Shown: piece by piece, positions 30,737 to 44,700 of the stretch
Layout of the letters: the number at the start of each line of letters is the position of its first letter
Position numbering within the stretch: the stretch's first letter is position 1
NCBI RefSeq assembly: GCF_014066305.1
Contig: NW_023501113.1
Span: 150,767 to 214,766, forward strand
Reading direction: 5' to 3'
DNA: 64,000 nt
Origin: Letharia columbiana
Lineage: Eukaryota > Ascomycota > Lecanoromycetes > Lecanorales > Parmeliaceae
Program-made: the position numbers and the translations under genes
The notes under the pieces: generated by a model
Database searches by the model: none
The model's input: only the letters and a program-made list of their open reading frames with translations
Told to the model about the DNA's origin: nothing

Positions 30737-33700
30737 GATAACGACTGTCTAATAAGGTTAGACGTGGAACTCTTAAAATACTTTATTTCGTTCTTATTAA
30801 GTCTTATTTCGAAGTATAATAACGACTAAAGAAGAATTTACGATCTTTTCTTTCTACGGCTATACTTTATTAATTACTATATTTATAAGATCTATAAGAT
30901 ATTCGAGTATATTATATTAAATAATACTATTAATATCTTACTTATCTAAAATAAGAATATAATTATAATTAAGCGAGATCTCGTTAACGTATTTAGATAT
31001 ATCTCTATAGCCGAATCGAACTTTTAACTACTAAGTTTCTTTTGAAATAGCTTCTATTATATTAATAGATTCTTATTATTTAATCTACGCACCGTACCCT
31101 TTATTTTCAATCTATTCGCTAAGATCCTTTATTAGATACTCGTTATTATTCTATTCTAAAGTATCGTTTTCTACTATCTAGATAACTTCTTCGCTATTCT
31201 TTCATTTAACGATAACGTAATTTAATTTAATAATAACTTTAATATCGTCTATAATAACTATAATTTAAAGATAAATTATATTAAGAATAAGAAAGATACT
31301 TAGATCGAATTTTTAGGAATTAAATTCGATAGCGAGAAGATAGAGATTAGACTTTCTTTTAATAAGTTAAAAAAGATAAAAAAGTTAGTAAAAGCCCTTT
31401 TAAATAAACGAAGTATTCTTTATAACGAGCTTAAGTTAGCGATAGATCTACTATTTTTCTTCGCTAAAATAATAGTTCTTAATAAGACTTTTCTAAGAAG
31501 GCTTTACTTCGTACTATTTAAAAAATAAGAATATTATTATATTATCGCTATAATTATAGCGAATTTATACTAATAAAATATCTTTTTATCTAGATAGAAT
31601 AAGATATAACTACTTCGTCGTATAATTATATATTATTATTATTTTATATAGATAAACGCTTCTAATAAGTATAGAATAAGAGGATATATTCTCGAGAATA
31701 TCGCTACTTATTCTAAATTAGACGATATATTTAATATATACTTCGCTATTCGCTATCGTAAGAAGAATATTTAATTTAAAGAGATATTTATTATTCTTAT
31801 AGTTATTCGTAGATAGCTACCCCGCTTATATTAGTTATATCTTATACTCTACTATAATAATAGCGCCGTCGTTGAGAATATTTATAATAGTTCTATATAT
31901 AGATTAATTATAGTATCGCTTAGATAAATAATTATACTATTCGCTTAGTACGATATCATTTATAATATAATTTAGATTTCTATTAAGTGAAATACTTTAG
32001 TCGACTTACTCTCTTATTTTAAATTTAATAAAATTACTAACTTATATTTATAGCTAAACGCTTTTAACTTACGTAGAAATTATTAAGTCGTAATTTATCT
32101 AAATTATAATATAAGAAGACTTCTTTAAATTATAATATCGCGAGATATCTCTAATAAGATCTTGCTAATAAAATAAGAAGTAGCTATTAAACGGCGAAGG
32201 CCTTCTATATCGAATTTTATACCCTATCGAGAACTATCGCGTTTCTCGCTATTATTTAATTACTTATCGACTAAATAGTATATCTAGTTAATTATTATAT
32301 TTAGATTAAATTTATTAAGATCTATTTTATAGACGTTTAATTATAATTACTTATCGACTAAATAATATATCTAGTTAATTATTATATTTAGATTAAATTT
32401 ATTAAGATCTATTTTATAGACGTTCGTTTAGCCTACGTAAATATAAAATTCGAAGATCTCGAGATCTTTTATTATCTACTATTATAGCGGGTAATCGTCG
32501 ATATTTATAGACTACGTGGCGAAGTCGATATTAAAAAACGTCGTTTAATTACGCGAGATCTACTACTTTATATTCTTATCTAATTTAATAAGACTTCCCT
32601 AGAGAAAGTTACCTTATATACTTTCTTTTATCTTATATTTATAATATTTCTTTATATAGGCGAATTTATATAATTTTAAACTAAATTCGAGAATAGCGAC
32701 TTCGAATAATAGTATATTATAAGATATTTAATTACGCTATATAGCTACTATATAAAGTTATTACTATTATTCTCAAAGACGAATCTATTTAAAAGAAGAA
32801 TTACTTTATTTATTATCGCTGTAAATAATAATATCTACTCTATTTATTCGCTATAAAACTTATTTACTCGCTTCTCTATTAGTAAGTTATCGCCGCTATT
32901 TAATTCGAATAAGACTTTTATAAGATAGTATATTATCGCTATACTACGTAATACTCTATATATACTCGATTACTTAAATTACTACTTAAGATACTCTTTT
33001 TATAGAAAGATCGCTATCTCCGCGAGGGATATCGACTTAATCGATAATAAGATTTAACTATTTAATCGTTAAAAGTCTAACTTATATCGCTTATATATTA
33101 AAATATATTTAATTTATATTCTCGCCGTATTATATCGCCTTTAGCGTTCTTATATAGTTTAGAATTAATAGTTTTCATTAGATATAAATCTATTTTAAAA
33201 GTTTTTTTAAAGTTAAGCTATATAGTAAATCGCTATCTATATAATATTAGATCTTAGAATCTAGCTAATTATTATTTAGAACTTATTTATACGTGTAGTT
33301 TTCATAGAATATTATACGAGATAGTATTAGTTGCTATAGCTTAATTAGAGACTAGTAAGAAAGAGATATAATATTAGTATATATAAAAGAATAAGATAGA
33401 GCTAAGCTTTAAAATCTTAAATTTATATATATAGTCAATTATTAATTCGAGGTTATTACGCCTTTTAGCTAGACTAACTAAATTAGCCCGCGAGCCCTCT
33501 TAAGCTTCCTTATTAAAAATTTATATATAAAAGTTTTACACTCTAAAATAACCAGCTTTCTACGAATACTATTTCTTTATAATTTCGTAAATTATAGAAT
33601 TTAATATACGCTTTCTAACGCTATAAAAATAATAAAATTTAATCTACTATTAGTGAATAAAATAAATATTCAAATATAATAATTATAATAGCCATATATC

Positions 33701-36700
33701 AGACGCGTCCGAAATCGAATAATAATCCTTTTATCTATTTATATAATTATTCTTCTTCTATAATTCTATCAATTCACCAATTATGAATAAATTCGCCCTC
33801 GATATCTCTCGCCTAAATATTACTAAGTATCTAAGATATATATTTCTTTTATTCGTTTTTTAAACCCCTTATTAACGCCCTTAAATTATCTCTCGGCAAA
33901 TTCGCTACTACTAATAATCGAGGCCGTAAGCGAGCTTAATAGCTACCTACTACTACTTATAAACGCCTTAAAAGGCCCTTTAAAAGAGCTCGAACGGATA
34001 TATTCTCCTCTATATACTCCTCTTAAGCCAGCGATAATACTTTTTAACCCAGCGATACTATCTTTTAAAACGCGTCTTTCTTCTCTATTCGTTCTTTATT
34101 ACTCTATTTTAAAGCCTCTTAACGCGTATTAGATTTTAAATATTATTAAGAAAAAGCTTCTAAATAAGAGGAAGACGCTATCGAAGACTCTCTATTACGA
34201 GATCTATTATTAGACTTCTTTAATAACGATTCTTTCGATAGCTTATATTCTATTAATCTATCTTTTAGCTCTTATATAGATTCTACTTAGCCTTTAATAA
34301 GGCTTATTAGCTATATCGCGCGTTACTTATATACTATAGAGCCTATACGATATAATTTAAGTCTTATAGACTAGATTTACGATCGCTATAATACGACGTT
34401 ATAAAAAGATAAGATAGTCGAGTAGTACTGCGATAGCGGAAAGACTAAAGTCGATATATCTAAAATAGACGAGGTGAACGATATAGAATAAGGCTATAAG
34501 GGCGTTAAAATGAGTATAAATAATTTAATTAATCTTAGCGAGTATATTATTAATTAAATCCTCTACTCTTTAATATTAGAAACCTCGAATCTTATTAATA
34601 ATAGTAAAGAATTTCGTCGTTATAGCGTTTAGTATAATAATATAACCTCTATAGTCTTATAGTAGATTATTATTAATTATTCGATTATCTTATATATATA
34701 TAAAATTTAGAAAGTAATTACTACTTATATACTTGCCTTAACGCCTTTAGAGAACGAAAAATCGATATTTAGCTAAATCTATATTATAAATAATATCTAA
34801 GATTAGTTTATAATATAATATAACTTTCTCCCGACCGCGTTTTTTATATTAACTTTATTAGATATAATTACTATAATTATATTAATTAGACGCTTTATCG
34901 TAAAATAGCTATAAATCTTAAAAGTATTAATCTCTATATTAACGCCTTTAAATCGATATCTAAAAGATTAAAGATCGATTCGAATATATAAGGCTATAAG
35001 TTACTCTATAAGAACTTATAATATTATAATTTATATATCTATAATTATTCTACTTTAAATAAGATTACTATTATCTAAGAGAGTAATATTAATAATTTAC
35101 TAGATATATCTAAGACTAGAGATATATTAATAGAGATTAAAAGTAATAAGAGATTTAGTATTTTATATTAATATTTAATCTATATATTCTTATACTATTC
35201 TCTTATCTTTTTATTTAGCGAATAATTATAATATAATAATATATCTAATATAGATATTATATTAGATAGAAGTCTTCTTATCTAGCGAAGTAGAAATAGT
35301 AAAGTTATTTTACGAGTTAGAGGAACTATTAAATAAGATAATTCTAAACGAGTAACGCTTATCTTATATTATAGGTCTATCTTATCTATTTCTTCTATTC
35401 TATTAATCGCTAACTTTCTATAGATATATAATATAAAATTACTTTAATAAGTTTAATCGTCTTCTTTACTACGATAGATTACTATAGTATTTTATCTATA
35501 ATATCTATATAATTATTAAAAGTAATAAACTCTACTAGTTAAAGATAAATTAGAAAACTATTTAGACTAATATCTATTAAATAATTATCGATATTTACGT
35601 CGATGAAATTACTATAGATAATTAGACTAGCAAATAACGTATTATTCTCCCTTTCTTCTATTAAGAAGGCCTACGGTTTATAAAATAACTCTACTAGAAT
35701 ACTATTATCCTATTCACTAAGTTTAGCCAGCCGAATCTCTTTACGACTTTTATTTATAATTTAAAATAAATTAAGATTATCGAAAATCTTCTATTTAACG
35801 AACGCGCTATTAATCGATTTAATCTAATTATTAGAGTATTTAGATTAAAGCTAAAGGCCTTTATAAATAATATTCTAAAGGGGAAGGTGTTAGATATACT
35901 TCTATTCTTTTTATCCTCTATTATAATATAATAGCTCTCTTCTATTCTATTTAGTAAGATAGCCTCTTAAATAATATATTAATTAGACGATTAGTATAGA
36001 TTATAGTCTCTAAGAGTGCTTCTAATATGATTTAGCTTATTATATATCGTAATTCCTATTAATTAGCCCTACGATATCGTTTAATTTTTTTTCACCCCTA
36101 TAAGGGCGAAGTATAGTCGATTAAAATATTAATTAGCTTTAACTCTAACTAACTTTGCGGGCAATAGATCAAGTTCCGGCCTATGCCTATATTATTGAAT
36201 TTCAAAAACGAGGCTTATCATATATTTATATCCTTATTATTTTATACTCTAAAGATCGATTCTTTAGCGTCGCTAAGGTTAACGCCGCTATTAATATTAA
36301 GATTTCTAATTAAAGACTATTTTCTAATCTCTATACGATTATTATTAGATATATACTTTATAGAAATTATAGTTAATATACTATTAGTAGAATAGATACT
36401 ATCCCGCCTTATTAAGACTTAGATAAAAACGTATATAGCAAGTAGTTTCCGAAGGACTTCAGCGACTATATCGTCTTTAAATTAGACTTTAAATACTTTA
36501 TATATCGTTAACGTAGGCCTATTAAGATACTAGATAATAAATCTAAGTAGAATTACTAGATAATATTTTATAGTCTCTATTTATCGACTAAGTATAACGC
36601 TTATATTAATATAAAGATTTATATTAACGTTAAAGCCTATAAATATATTTTTAAATATATTTATAAGAGTAGCGATTAAGCTAATTTTCGAATAAAGCGT

Positions 36701-37190
36701 AAAAGCGATATAGATTAGAACGATATAGGGCTAGATTAGATAAATAAGATTTAAGAGTATTAAGATATACGATAGATAGGCTTTACGAAAGTCTATTAAA
36801 GGATTTTTAGCTTTAAATTATATGATTATAATCCTCCTATTAAACGATTATTTATTTATCTCTTAAATTAATAAGGCGTAATATTTAATAACGATAATAA
36901 TCTATTTTATATAATCGATATAGAATATAAACGTTAGATTAAGCTAATAGTCTTCTTTTAGCTAAATTAACGGCGTTAATAGCGAAAATGAGTAGAAGAT
37001 CTCTTCTATATCGATCTATCGATATAATATATCTAAAAAAAGAATAAGCGAGGTATATTTAAATAAAGTCTATATTAGAGGCGTAGAAGTATTATTATAA
37101 GAATATACTATATTAATCTAAACGCTAAGAAGCTCTTCTATCTACGGTACCTCCTTCTAAATATATTAAATTCTATATTCTTCGAAGACT
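30737..37190. repeat. RIP-degraded AT-rich block (probable retroelement relics)
   Basis: About 6.4 kb of CA/TG-depleted DNA. Duplicated segments are visible at about 32270-32345 and 32345-32425 (TTATCGACTAAATAATATAT repeats). 33376-34060 is the mutated copy of the 2.05-3.0 kb repeat, including the AT-hook-coding part. The many stops leave no readable polyprotein. The frame at 36183 is a chance frame. Confidence 0.65.
33376..34060 (+). repeat. RIP-mutated copy of the 2.05-3.0 kb repeat
   Basis: The order of landmarks is the same as at 2055-3000: the TATATATAAAAGAATAAGAT start, the ACGCGTCCGAAATCGAATAA segment, CGCTACTACTAATAATCGAG and the AACGGATATATTCTCC end. C to T and G to A changes are spread throughout. 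Only one AT-hook unit is present here, against two at 2.5-2.9 kb. Confidence 0.65.
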
Positions 37191-37417
37191 TACGCATGAT
37201 GGATGGTAATATTCTTTCTTTTTATTATAATACTTATATAGCGAGAGACTTACTTCACGATAACGTCGAATAAAATTAAGCATTGAATGAAGTAGCGGCC
37301 TGGCAGGGAGGACACGCCTTACGAAATCTCTTCGTAATAATTCTACTGCAATGTAAGCCCGGTAATCTTCTAAATCTATAAAATAATTATAAATTAAGAT
37401 ATATAGATAATTTCTTC

Positions 37418-37712
37418 TTTATCGAGTAGAAATACTTTAAGCGTAGTATAAATAGCTTACCGCGCTAACGGTGATATTGAAACATTACAACTTTTTTTAG
37501 TGTGGTGTTTCTTTTTTTATACACCAAAACTTTTCGCGCTAGGTGTATTTTTCCTTGGTAATTTCTTTAATGAGTTGAAGTGCTTTAAGCTATAGAATAA
37601 GAAGATTATCGCGCTAACGATAGTTTTAAAATATCGCGACTTTTTTTAATATAGTATTCTTTTTTTAATTACTAAAACTTTTCGCGCTAGACGTATTTTT
37701 CCTTTTTTTATC
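37418..37712. repeat. Duplicated ~150-bp unit with an unmutated middle
   Basis: CGCGCTAACGGTGATATTGA...AAACTTTTCGCGCTAGGTGT (37460-37550) recurs as CGCGCTAACGATAGTTTTAA...AAACTTTTCGCGCTAGACGT (37609-37700). The first unit begins with an AT-mutated flank and the second ends mutated, so only 37460-37600 is free of RIP changes. The type of element is not known. Confidence 0.55.
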
Positions 37713-39610
37713 TATAAATAATTTAATTCTTCTCTTATACTTTACGTATATTTCTTAACTAACACTTATTATTCTTTATTTAAATTATCTAATAATCTTA
37801 TTTATATCCTTTAGACTTAATATTATATTTTTTCTCTATCGAACGATGCGTAATATAAGTAAACCGTCGTCGAAGACTTCTATCTTTATTTAATTTAAAT
37901 CCGCTTAAAGAAAAATAATATTAGCTCTATAAAGAATATTAGTCTTATTATTAGCTTTAATCTACTCGTAATTTAGCGAGACTACGAATAGTATTATATT
38001 AACGATTAAAATTAACTTCTACGCGAAGTATATAGCTATCGAATTAATATCTAGAATTAGATATAGATAAGTTTTAATAATAATTAAATTACTATAGCTA
38101 ACGCTATTTAAAACGCGATCTCTTATTTTAATAATTAACTCTTCTTTCTTAATAACTATAAAGATATTAATAAGACTATATTTTAGAATATCGTATTATA
38201 AAGAGTACGAAATAACTCTAAGATAGCTATTACTATAGCTTTATCTAGTATTATCTTTATTCTTCTTTAAGATAATACTATCGCTTATTCTCGCTTTAAG
38301 ATTCTTCTTAATATTATTATTTAGTTTAATTACGATATATCGATAGAGTTTAATTTAACTTAGTTATTAAAAGCAATTAAGCTTATTTTCTAGAATAAGA
38401 TCTCTATATAAAACCGCTACGATATCGAGGCCGTTAATTATATACTCTAAGATATTTAAAAGAATCTTACTCCTTTTAATAATATAGTTATATACTTCTA
38501 TAATAACTTTTATTAAATTCTTTTAATTATTAAAAGTATTAAGTTAGATTATATCGCTCGAGCTACGTTAAAGATATTCTATTTTTAAAACTATATTTAA
38601 ATTCTTAGACTAATAAAAAATATAAGATTTTAAAATCTTAATTTTATTAATTAAGATCGAATTAATATAGAGGAATTCGCTTAAAAGCTATTAGATATAG
38701 ATAATAATATCTTAGTAAGCTTCGAAGAATAAGAAGCTATTAATTAATCTATCGAATAGCTATTAGACGACTCTATTACTTAACTAATTAATACTATTTA
38801 TAATAATCTTAATCTATATCGAATAGCTAATTTCTATATATCTAGAGTAATTCTTTATATTCTTAATAAGAATATCGTTTAGTTTAATAGTTAAGTTCTT
38901 AATAAGTTTTCTAAAGCTAAGATTATTTATAAAAGTAGAAATTAAGTCGTTAATAAGAAAGATAACTTTCTTCTATCTATTGAAATAATAAATGCCTTTA
39001 AACCGACCTCGCTTTTATTCTATTACTTAAAGTTAAAATAGAATTATATAATAATACTATTAAGGAATTTAAAGTAGCGTATAAGTTTATATAATAGAAT
39101 ATATCTATAAGTTAAGTATATTAGATCTAAGATACTCGATTATCGTATTCTTAAGAGCGAATATAATAGTAAATAATATTATATATTACGTATTCCTCTA
39201 ACTCCGCCTAATTCGAACGATCTATATACTCTCTTTCGATATATCTAATTCTTAATTTAATTAGCCTTTAATATAATAATTAATAAGATTTAAAGCTAGT
39301 TATTATAGTAGATCGATTTATATCTATATCTCGAGGTCTTTATTTATAATTAACTATATATAATCTTAAGTTAAATTATTAATAAGATCGGTTTATTAAT
39401 TATAGCTCTAGGCGATCTATTAAGAAGATAATCTACTTAATCGATAAGATATATTAAGAATAAGATTATTAAGTAGATACTTCTTTTTTAGATAAGAATA
39501 TAATTAATTAGCGATCTATAGTAATAGAAGTAAATTATTTATTATATAGAAAGTAAATAGAGTTTAATTTAACTTAGAATTAGGGCTTTTACCTTCTTTA
39601 TTAATTTCGT
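37713..39610. repeat. RIP-degraded AT-rich block
   Basis: No gene or termini recognised. It ends at the dispersed repeat of 39615. Confidence 0.65.
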
Positions 39611-39905
39611 AGTAATAGAAGTAAGTTAAAAACGCACAGCAAGCGATTAGAGTTCGATTTGACTTAGGGCTAGGGCTAAAATTTCATTTAACTTAGAAAA
39701 ATCCAACTCCATTTGACTTAGAAAAATGAAAAATCCAACTCCATGAATTTAATTTATAGGTTTTTACTAATATACTTATAATAGAATAATCGAGATTACT
39801 ATATTAAAAGAGCCTTAAATAAACTATATTTCTTCTATTTTTTACTCTTTATTCTTATTCCTCTTATTATAAAAAGAGATTTTTTATACTTTTTCCACTT
39901 ACCCG
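39611..39905. repeat. Composite of two dispersed repeats (copies of 4490-4640 and 27275-27400)
   Basis: 39615-39770 matches 4495-4640 closely. 39780-39905 is a mutated copy of 27275-27400. The two repeats abut here but lie apart elsewhere, so they are separate elements or opposite parts of one larger element. Confidence 0.6.
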
Positions 39906-40129
39906 CGTCTTATTTTTTTAGCGTTTTTTATATTTAGACTTTAAGTCTTCTATTTTATATAGAGAGAGTTTTTCTAGAGCTAAGCTATATAGTAAATCGC
40001 TATCTACGTGCTATTAAACCTTAGAACTTAGCTAATTATTATTTAGAACTTATTTATACGTATAGTTTTTATAGAACGTTACGCGAGATAGTATTAGTAG
40101 CTAAGTTACTAATATTATAACTATATAAA

Positions 40130-41167
40130 ATATCTTCTAAAGCTATTGCTATGATAATACCTCAGCGTAGTTATTATAACTTCCACCTTCACTTTAGCGA
40201 AGACCTCTTATAAAAGTAAAGGTGAAAGTTATAATAATAGCTAATATAGGCGTCTATTAAGGCGTATTTAAACTTCTTTCTAATTATAATCTCTATAGAA
40301 TTAGACTTAGTTATAATAGCGTATTATATATATAAAAGACTACTCTAGAGCGTATAATAGAATACGAAATAAGTAGCTTATAAAGTATTATTGCTCCTTT
40401 AGAGAAGTAACTTAGAAGTCGTTTTTTTTCTATTTATTACATCTGCAAATCTGAAAAGTTTCTACTAAATTTCAAATTGCTAATCTTGCGAATAGGGCTG
40501 AAATTAAGAATTCCGCCGATTTAGTAACTATCTTAAAAATCAGCTAAAATTCCGTCAGTTTAGTAACTATCTTAAAAATTAGCTAAAATTCCGTCGGTTT
40601 AATAACTATTCTAATCTTTTCCGCTAGTTCTATTAGTTTAATAGTAATACGCACGAAAAAAGAAAAGTTCTAATAATCGACGTTATGACGATAAGGTTCT
40701 ACGGCGACGAGTATTAATATTAACTTAAATTTAGCTACGAAATTAAATAATTTAATAAAATTAGTCGCGTAAGTAATACTCTAATATAGCGTATAATAAT
40801 ACGTATATTAATGATAATATATATTAATACTATATATATATAGAATAATATTTACTAGTAGAGTATATTAGAGTATATTATATAAAATTTTTAAAGTTAT
40901 TAAATTTTTTTAAAGTTATTAAATTAATAGAACTAGCGGAAAGAGTTAGAATAGTTGCTAAATCGGCGAAAAGGATTAGATATAGATAAAGTCTACTTAA
41001 TAGACTAAATCGTGCTAAATCGTACTTATGATACGGACCCGGCGGAAATCGTACGAAAAGAAACTTTTTAGATTTGCAGATATATAGAGCTAATATAGAA
41101 TTAAAGAGATAAATAAGTAACTTATTTTATAAGTAGAAGTAACTTTAATAGCCTTTAATGCGATAAA
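40130..41167 (-). mobile_element. 590-bp TIR element, copy 2, truncated and interrupted
   Basis: Read in reverse, it matches copy 1 from the TIR at 41167 (TAAAGGCTATTAAAGTTACT) inwards to about 40130, where the far end is missing. It is split by the insertion at 40440-41082. Confidence 0.6.
40440..41082. mobile_element. 643-bp TIR element with TA target duplication
   Basis: The left end CATCTGCAAATCTGAAAAGT and the reverse complement of the right end TATCTGCAAATCTAAAAAGT form a TIR of about 23 bp. The uninterrupted site in copy 1 of the 590-bp element reads CTTATTATAGAGC. Here it is TTATTA before and TATAGAGC after the insertion, which proves a TA duplication. This is Tc1/mariner- or pogo/Fot1-like in target choice. 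There is no transposase frame, so it is non-autonomous. Confidence 0.75.
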
Positions 41168-41723
41168 TATTTTATTATAATTAATTAATAGAAGAATAGT
41201 ATAACTATATTAATAGAGGCTATTAAAGTTACTTCTACTTATAAAATAAGTTATATATTTATCTCTATAGCTCTATTTCAGTTCTATAATAAGTAGAAAA
41301 AAAACGACTTTTAAGTTACTTCTCTAAAGAAGTAATAATACTTTATAAACTACTTATTTTATATTCTATTATACGCTTTAGAGTAGCCTTCTATATATAT
41401 AATACGCTATTATAATTAAATTTAATAATTCTATAGACGTTATAGTTAGAAAGAAGTTTAAACGCGCTTTAATAGACGTCTATATTAGCTATCTACTTAT
41501 TAAGAAGATAATTAAGACTTTAAATAGTAGCGATTTTAGCTCGTTTAATTTAGAGACGGATTTCGTGATATAGATAGAAGTTATAATAACTACGCTAAGA
41601 TATTATTATTATAATAGCTTTAAAAGATATTTTATATAACTATAAGTTACTATTAAGAGATATTCTTTAATCGTTTTTATTCGTTAAGACTCTATATCGA
41701 ATATAGTTAATACGATATTATTA

Positions 41724-44700
41724 TATTATAATTTCAATCGATATTTCTTCTTTAGACTTACGCTAGACTCTATTCGGGCTAGCTCTTTAACGACTTAATA
41801 CTCTAATAACTTTAATATATATATTACTTAATAATCTTTATAGTTAATATTTTATTTATATAATATTATTAATATTATTATTCGATATACGATTTATTTT
41901 CTAATATAATATTAACTATCTAATATAGTCGTAAGCTAAACTATTATTATCTATCTACTTCTATCTATCTATCTATTCTACTCTATAAAGATCTCTTAAA
42001 TATTAACTACTTAATCGCCTTATTATAGAGAAGATATCCGAACGATTCCCTACCTATCTACTTATCTATCTATCTATCTATTCTATCTCTACGGGGATCT
42101 CTCAAATATCGACTACTTAATCGCCTTATTATAGAGGAGATATTCGAACGATTTTCTATCTATCTATCTATCCTATCTCTACAGAAAGATATTTCGACTA
42201 TCTCTTACTTATCTTATCTATTATCTATCTATATTAGTAGAGAAATCTCTATCTAATTTATTATAAACTCGAATTAAGAAGAAACTCGTTCTAAATCGTT
42301 ATTAATAATTTAATATTATTAGATCTAGATTCGTAATCTTAATACTATTATTTAGAATCTTAATATAATTATAATACGACTTTAAGAGTTATAAGACCTT
42401 TATCGTTTTAATATAAAGACTCTTACTACTATAAATACGGAATTATAAATTAAAATTTAGACTTTAATTATTAAAGAAGAAACGATTATTTTAATAGAGT
42501 CTCTAAATTTCGATGTGGATAAATAACTAATTAAATTAAAAGTTATTAAGACTAGAATATCTATCTCTACTATTCTTATTATCGAGAATAATAAGAAATA
42601 CTTTAATATACTCTACTTCTATAATGAAAAAGAGAAGTGAAACGAGTGGCGATTCTATTTGAACTTTAAGTTTCGATAAAGTATCGTATTATTTCTTAGT
42701 AAAAAAGATAAAATAGACTATATTCGAAACTACTATAAGTTAATTATATTCGATATACTTAAGATACGAGTAAATTTACTAAGCGAGGATCTTTATAATA
42801 TTATAAAAGAGATAATTTTAGAGCTTTATAATATATTTAATAATTACGATAAGCTAATAAAGAATAATATCTTACTTTATAACCTAGCGTTTATAATCGA
42901 AAAGGTATAATATGATATGAGATATTAATCTACCATACCATACTTTAACATAATATGAATTATTAAGATTTACATAATCTCATACCTAATATAATATGAG
43001 ATCTTAACGAGATATCTCACGGTATAATATATCTGTGAGATTATACCATAATATGAGATATTTATAAATATCCCGATTGGGATTTCTATATTTAGAAGTA
43101 TAAGTAGCTATTCTAGTCATCATTCTAGTCAACCATAGCTACTACTACCATAGCTATCACTATCATAGCTACTACTACCATAGCTACCACTATCATAGCT
43201 GCCACTACCATGGCTGCCTACCATGACTGCCACTATCATGGCTGCCTATCATGGCTGCCACTATTATGGCTACCTACCATGGCTGCCACTATCATAGCTA
43301 CCACTATTTATTATTAAAATAGCCTACTATCATATAGTAGCTATAGTAGTAACAGCCACGATAGTAATAGTTATAAGAGTGATAGCCATAGTAGTAGTAG
43401 CCATGGTTGACTAGAATAATGACTAGAATAGCTACTTATACTTCTAAATATAGAAATCCCAACCGAGATATCTCATACATATCCCATACCATGATATAAT
43501 CCCACAGATATACCATACCGTGGGATATCCCGCCAAGATCCCGAACCCATATCAGAAAAATGAAATGATATCCGACCCTACTCATACCATACCCGGATAC
43601 GATATGATATCACTTGATATGAAATATCCTATAAAATATACCATACCTTTCCGGCCAGTAAATTTAGTCTATAAAAAAGAAGAAGATATTTAACGAGTTC
43701 TATACTCGATTTTTAGCTATTATTACATTATTAAACTATAGCGAAAATTATAAAATCGCTATACTACGAAGACTTATTACTCTTAAACTTTAATTATAAA
43801 TTATCAATATCTTATTATCTTTCTTTCGCTTAGTTATTAAGTATTTATAAAAGACTAATTAAAACCTTCGTTAATTAAAAGCTATATATATAAATATAAA
43901 AGAGATTAATAAATAGAAGTTTAAATTAAATCTATAGCGATTATTCTATTCGAAATAATTAAAGAATTAACTAAAGAAAAAAAATCGATATTTTAAATAT
44001 CTTAGCTATAATTATTAACTTAATTAGATTAAGATATATATAATCTTAAAGATATTATTATTTAAAGAGATAAAGATTATTATAGCTAAGAAATAGACTA
44101 TAGAGAAGATTATAGAGAAGTAATAACGATATAGATCTTATCTATAGTAATAGTAATAAATTTCTTCTTCTTTCTCTAACTAGTAATAATTATTCCGCCT
44201 AGTCGTATACGATTAGCGTATTTAAATCAGTTTCGATTCGATAAATTATTAAACTTTACGTTCTTAAACGAATTAGCCTTATTCGATTTCGATTTTTTTT
44301 CGCTTTTTTCGACAATGCGTTAAAACTATAAATTTACTATATTATCTCTTAGCACTCTATATTATTACTTTAAGTATCTTTCCGAGCTATTATCTTATAT
44401 TAATATCTCTATTATCTACGTTCGTAGGCTTATTATATAAAATTTAACTTAATATTATAATTAGATATAGAGAGTATCTACGAGAAAAAGTTTAAAGTTA
44501 TTATTTTAGAGAATAGTAAATATACTTTAGACTATAAAGGCTAATATATTATAGATTATAACGATTATCTCGCTATTATTATCTTACTATCGCTATAATT
44601 TAAATTATAGAGATATAGCTATTTAAGAGAGAGGGTAATATTATAATTTTAATCGATATTTCTTCTTTAGATTTACCTTAAACTTTATTTAGACTAGCTT

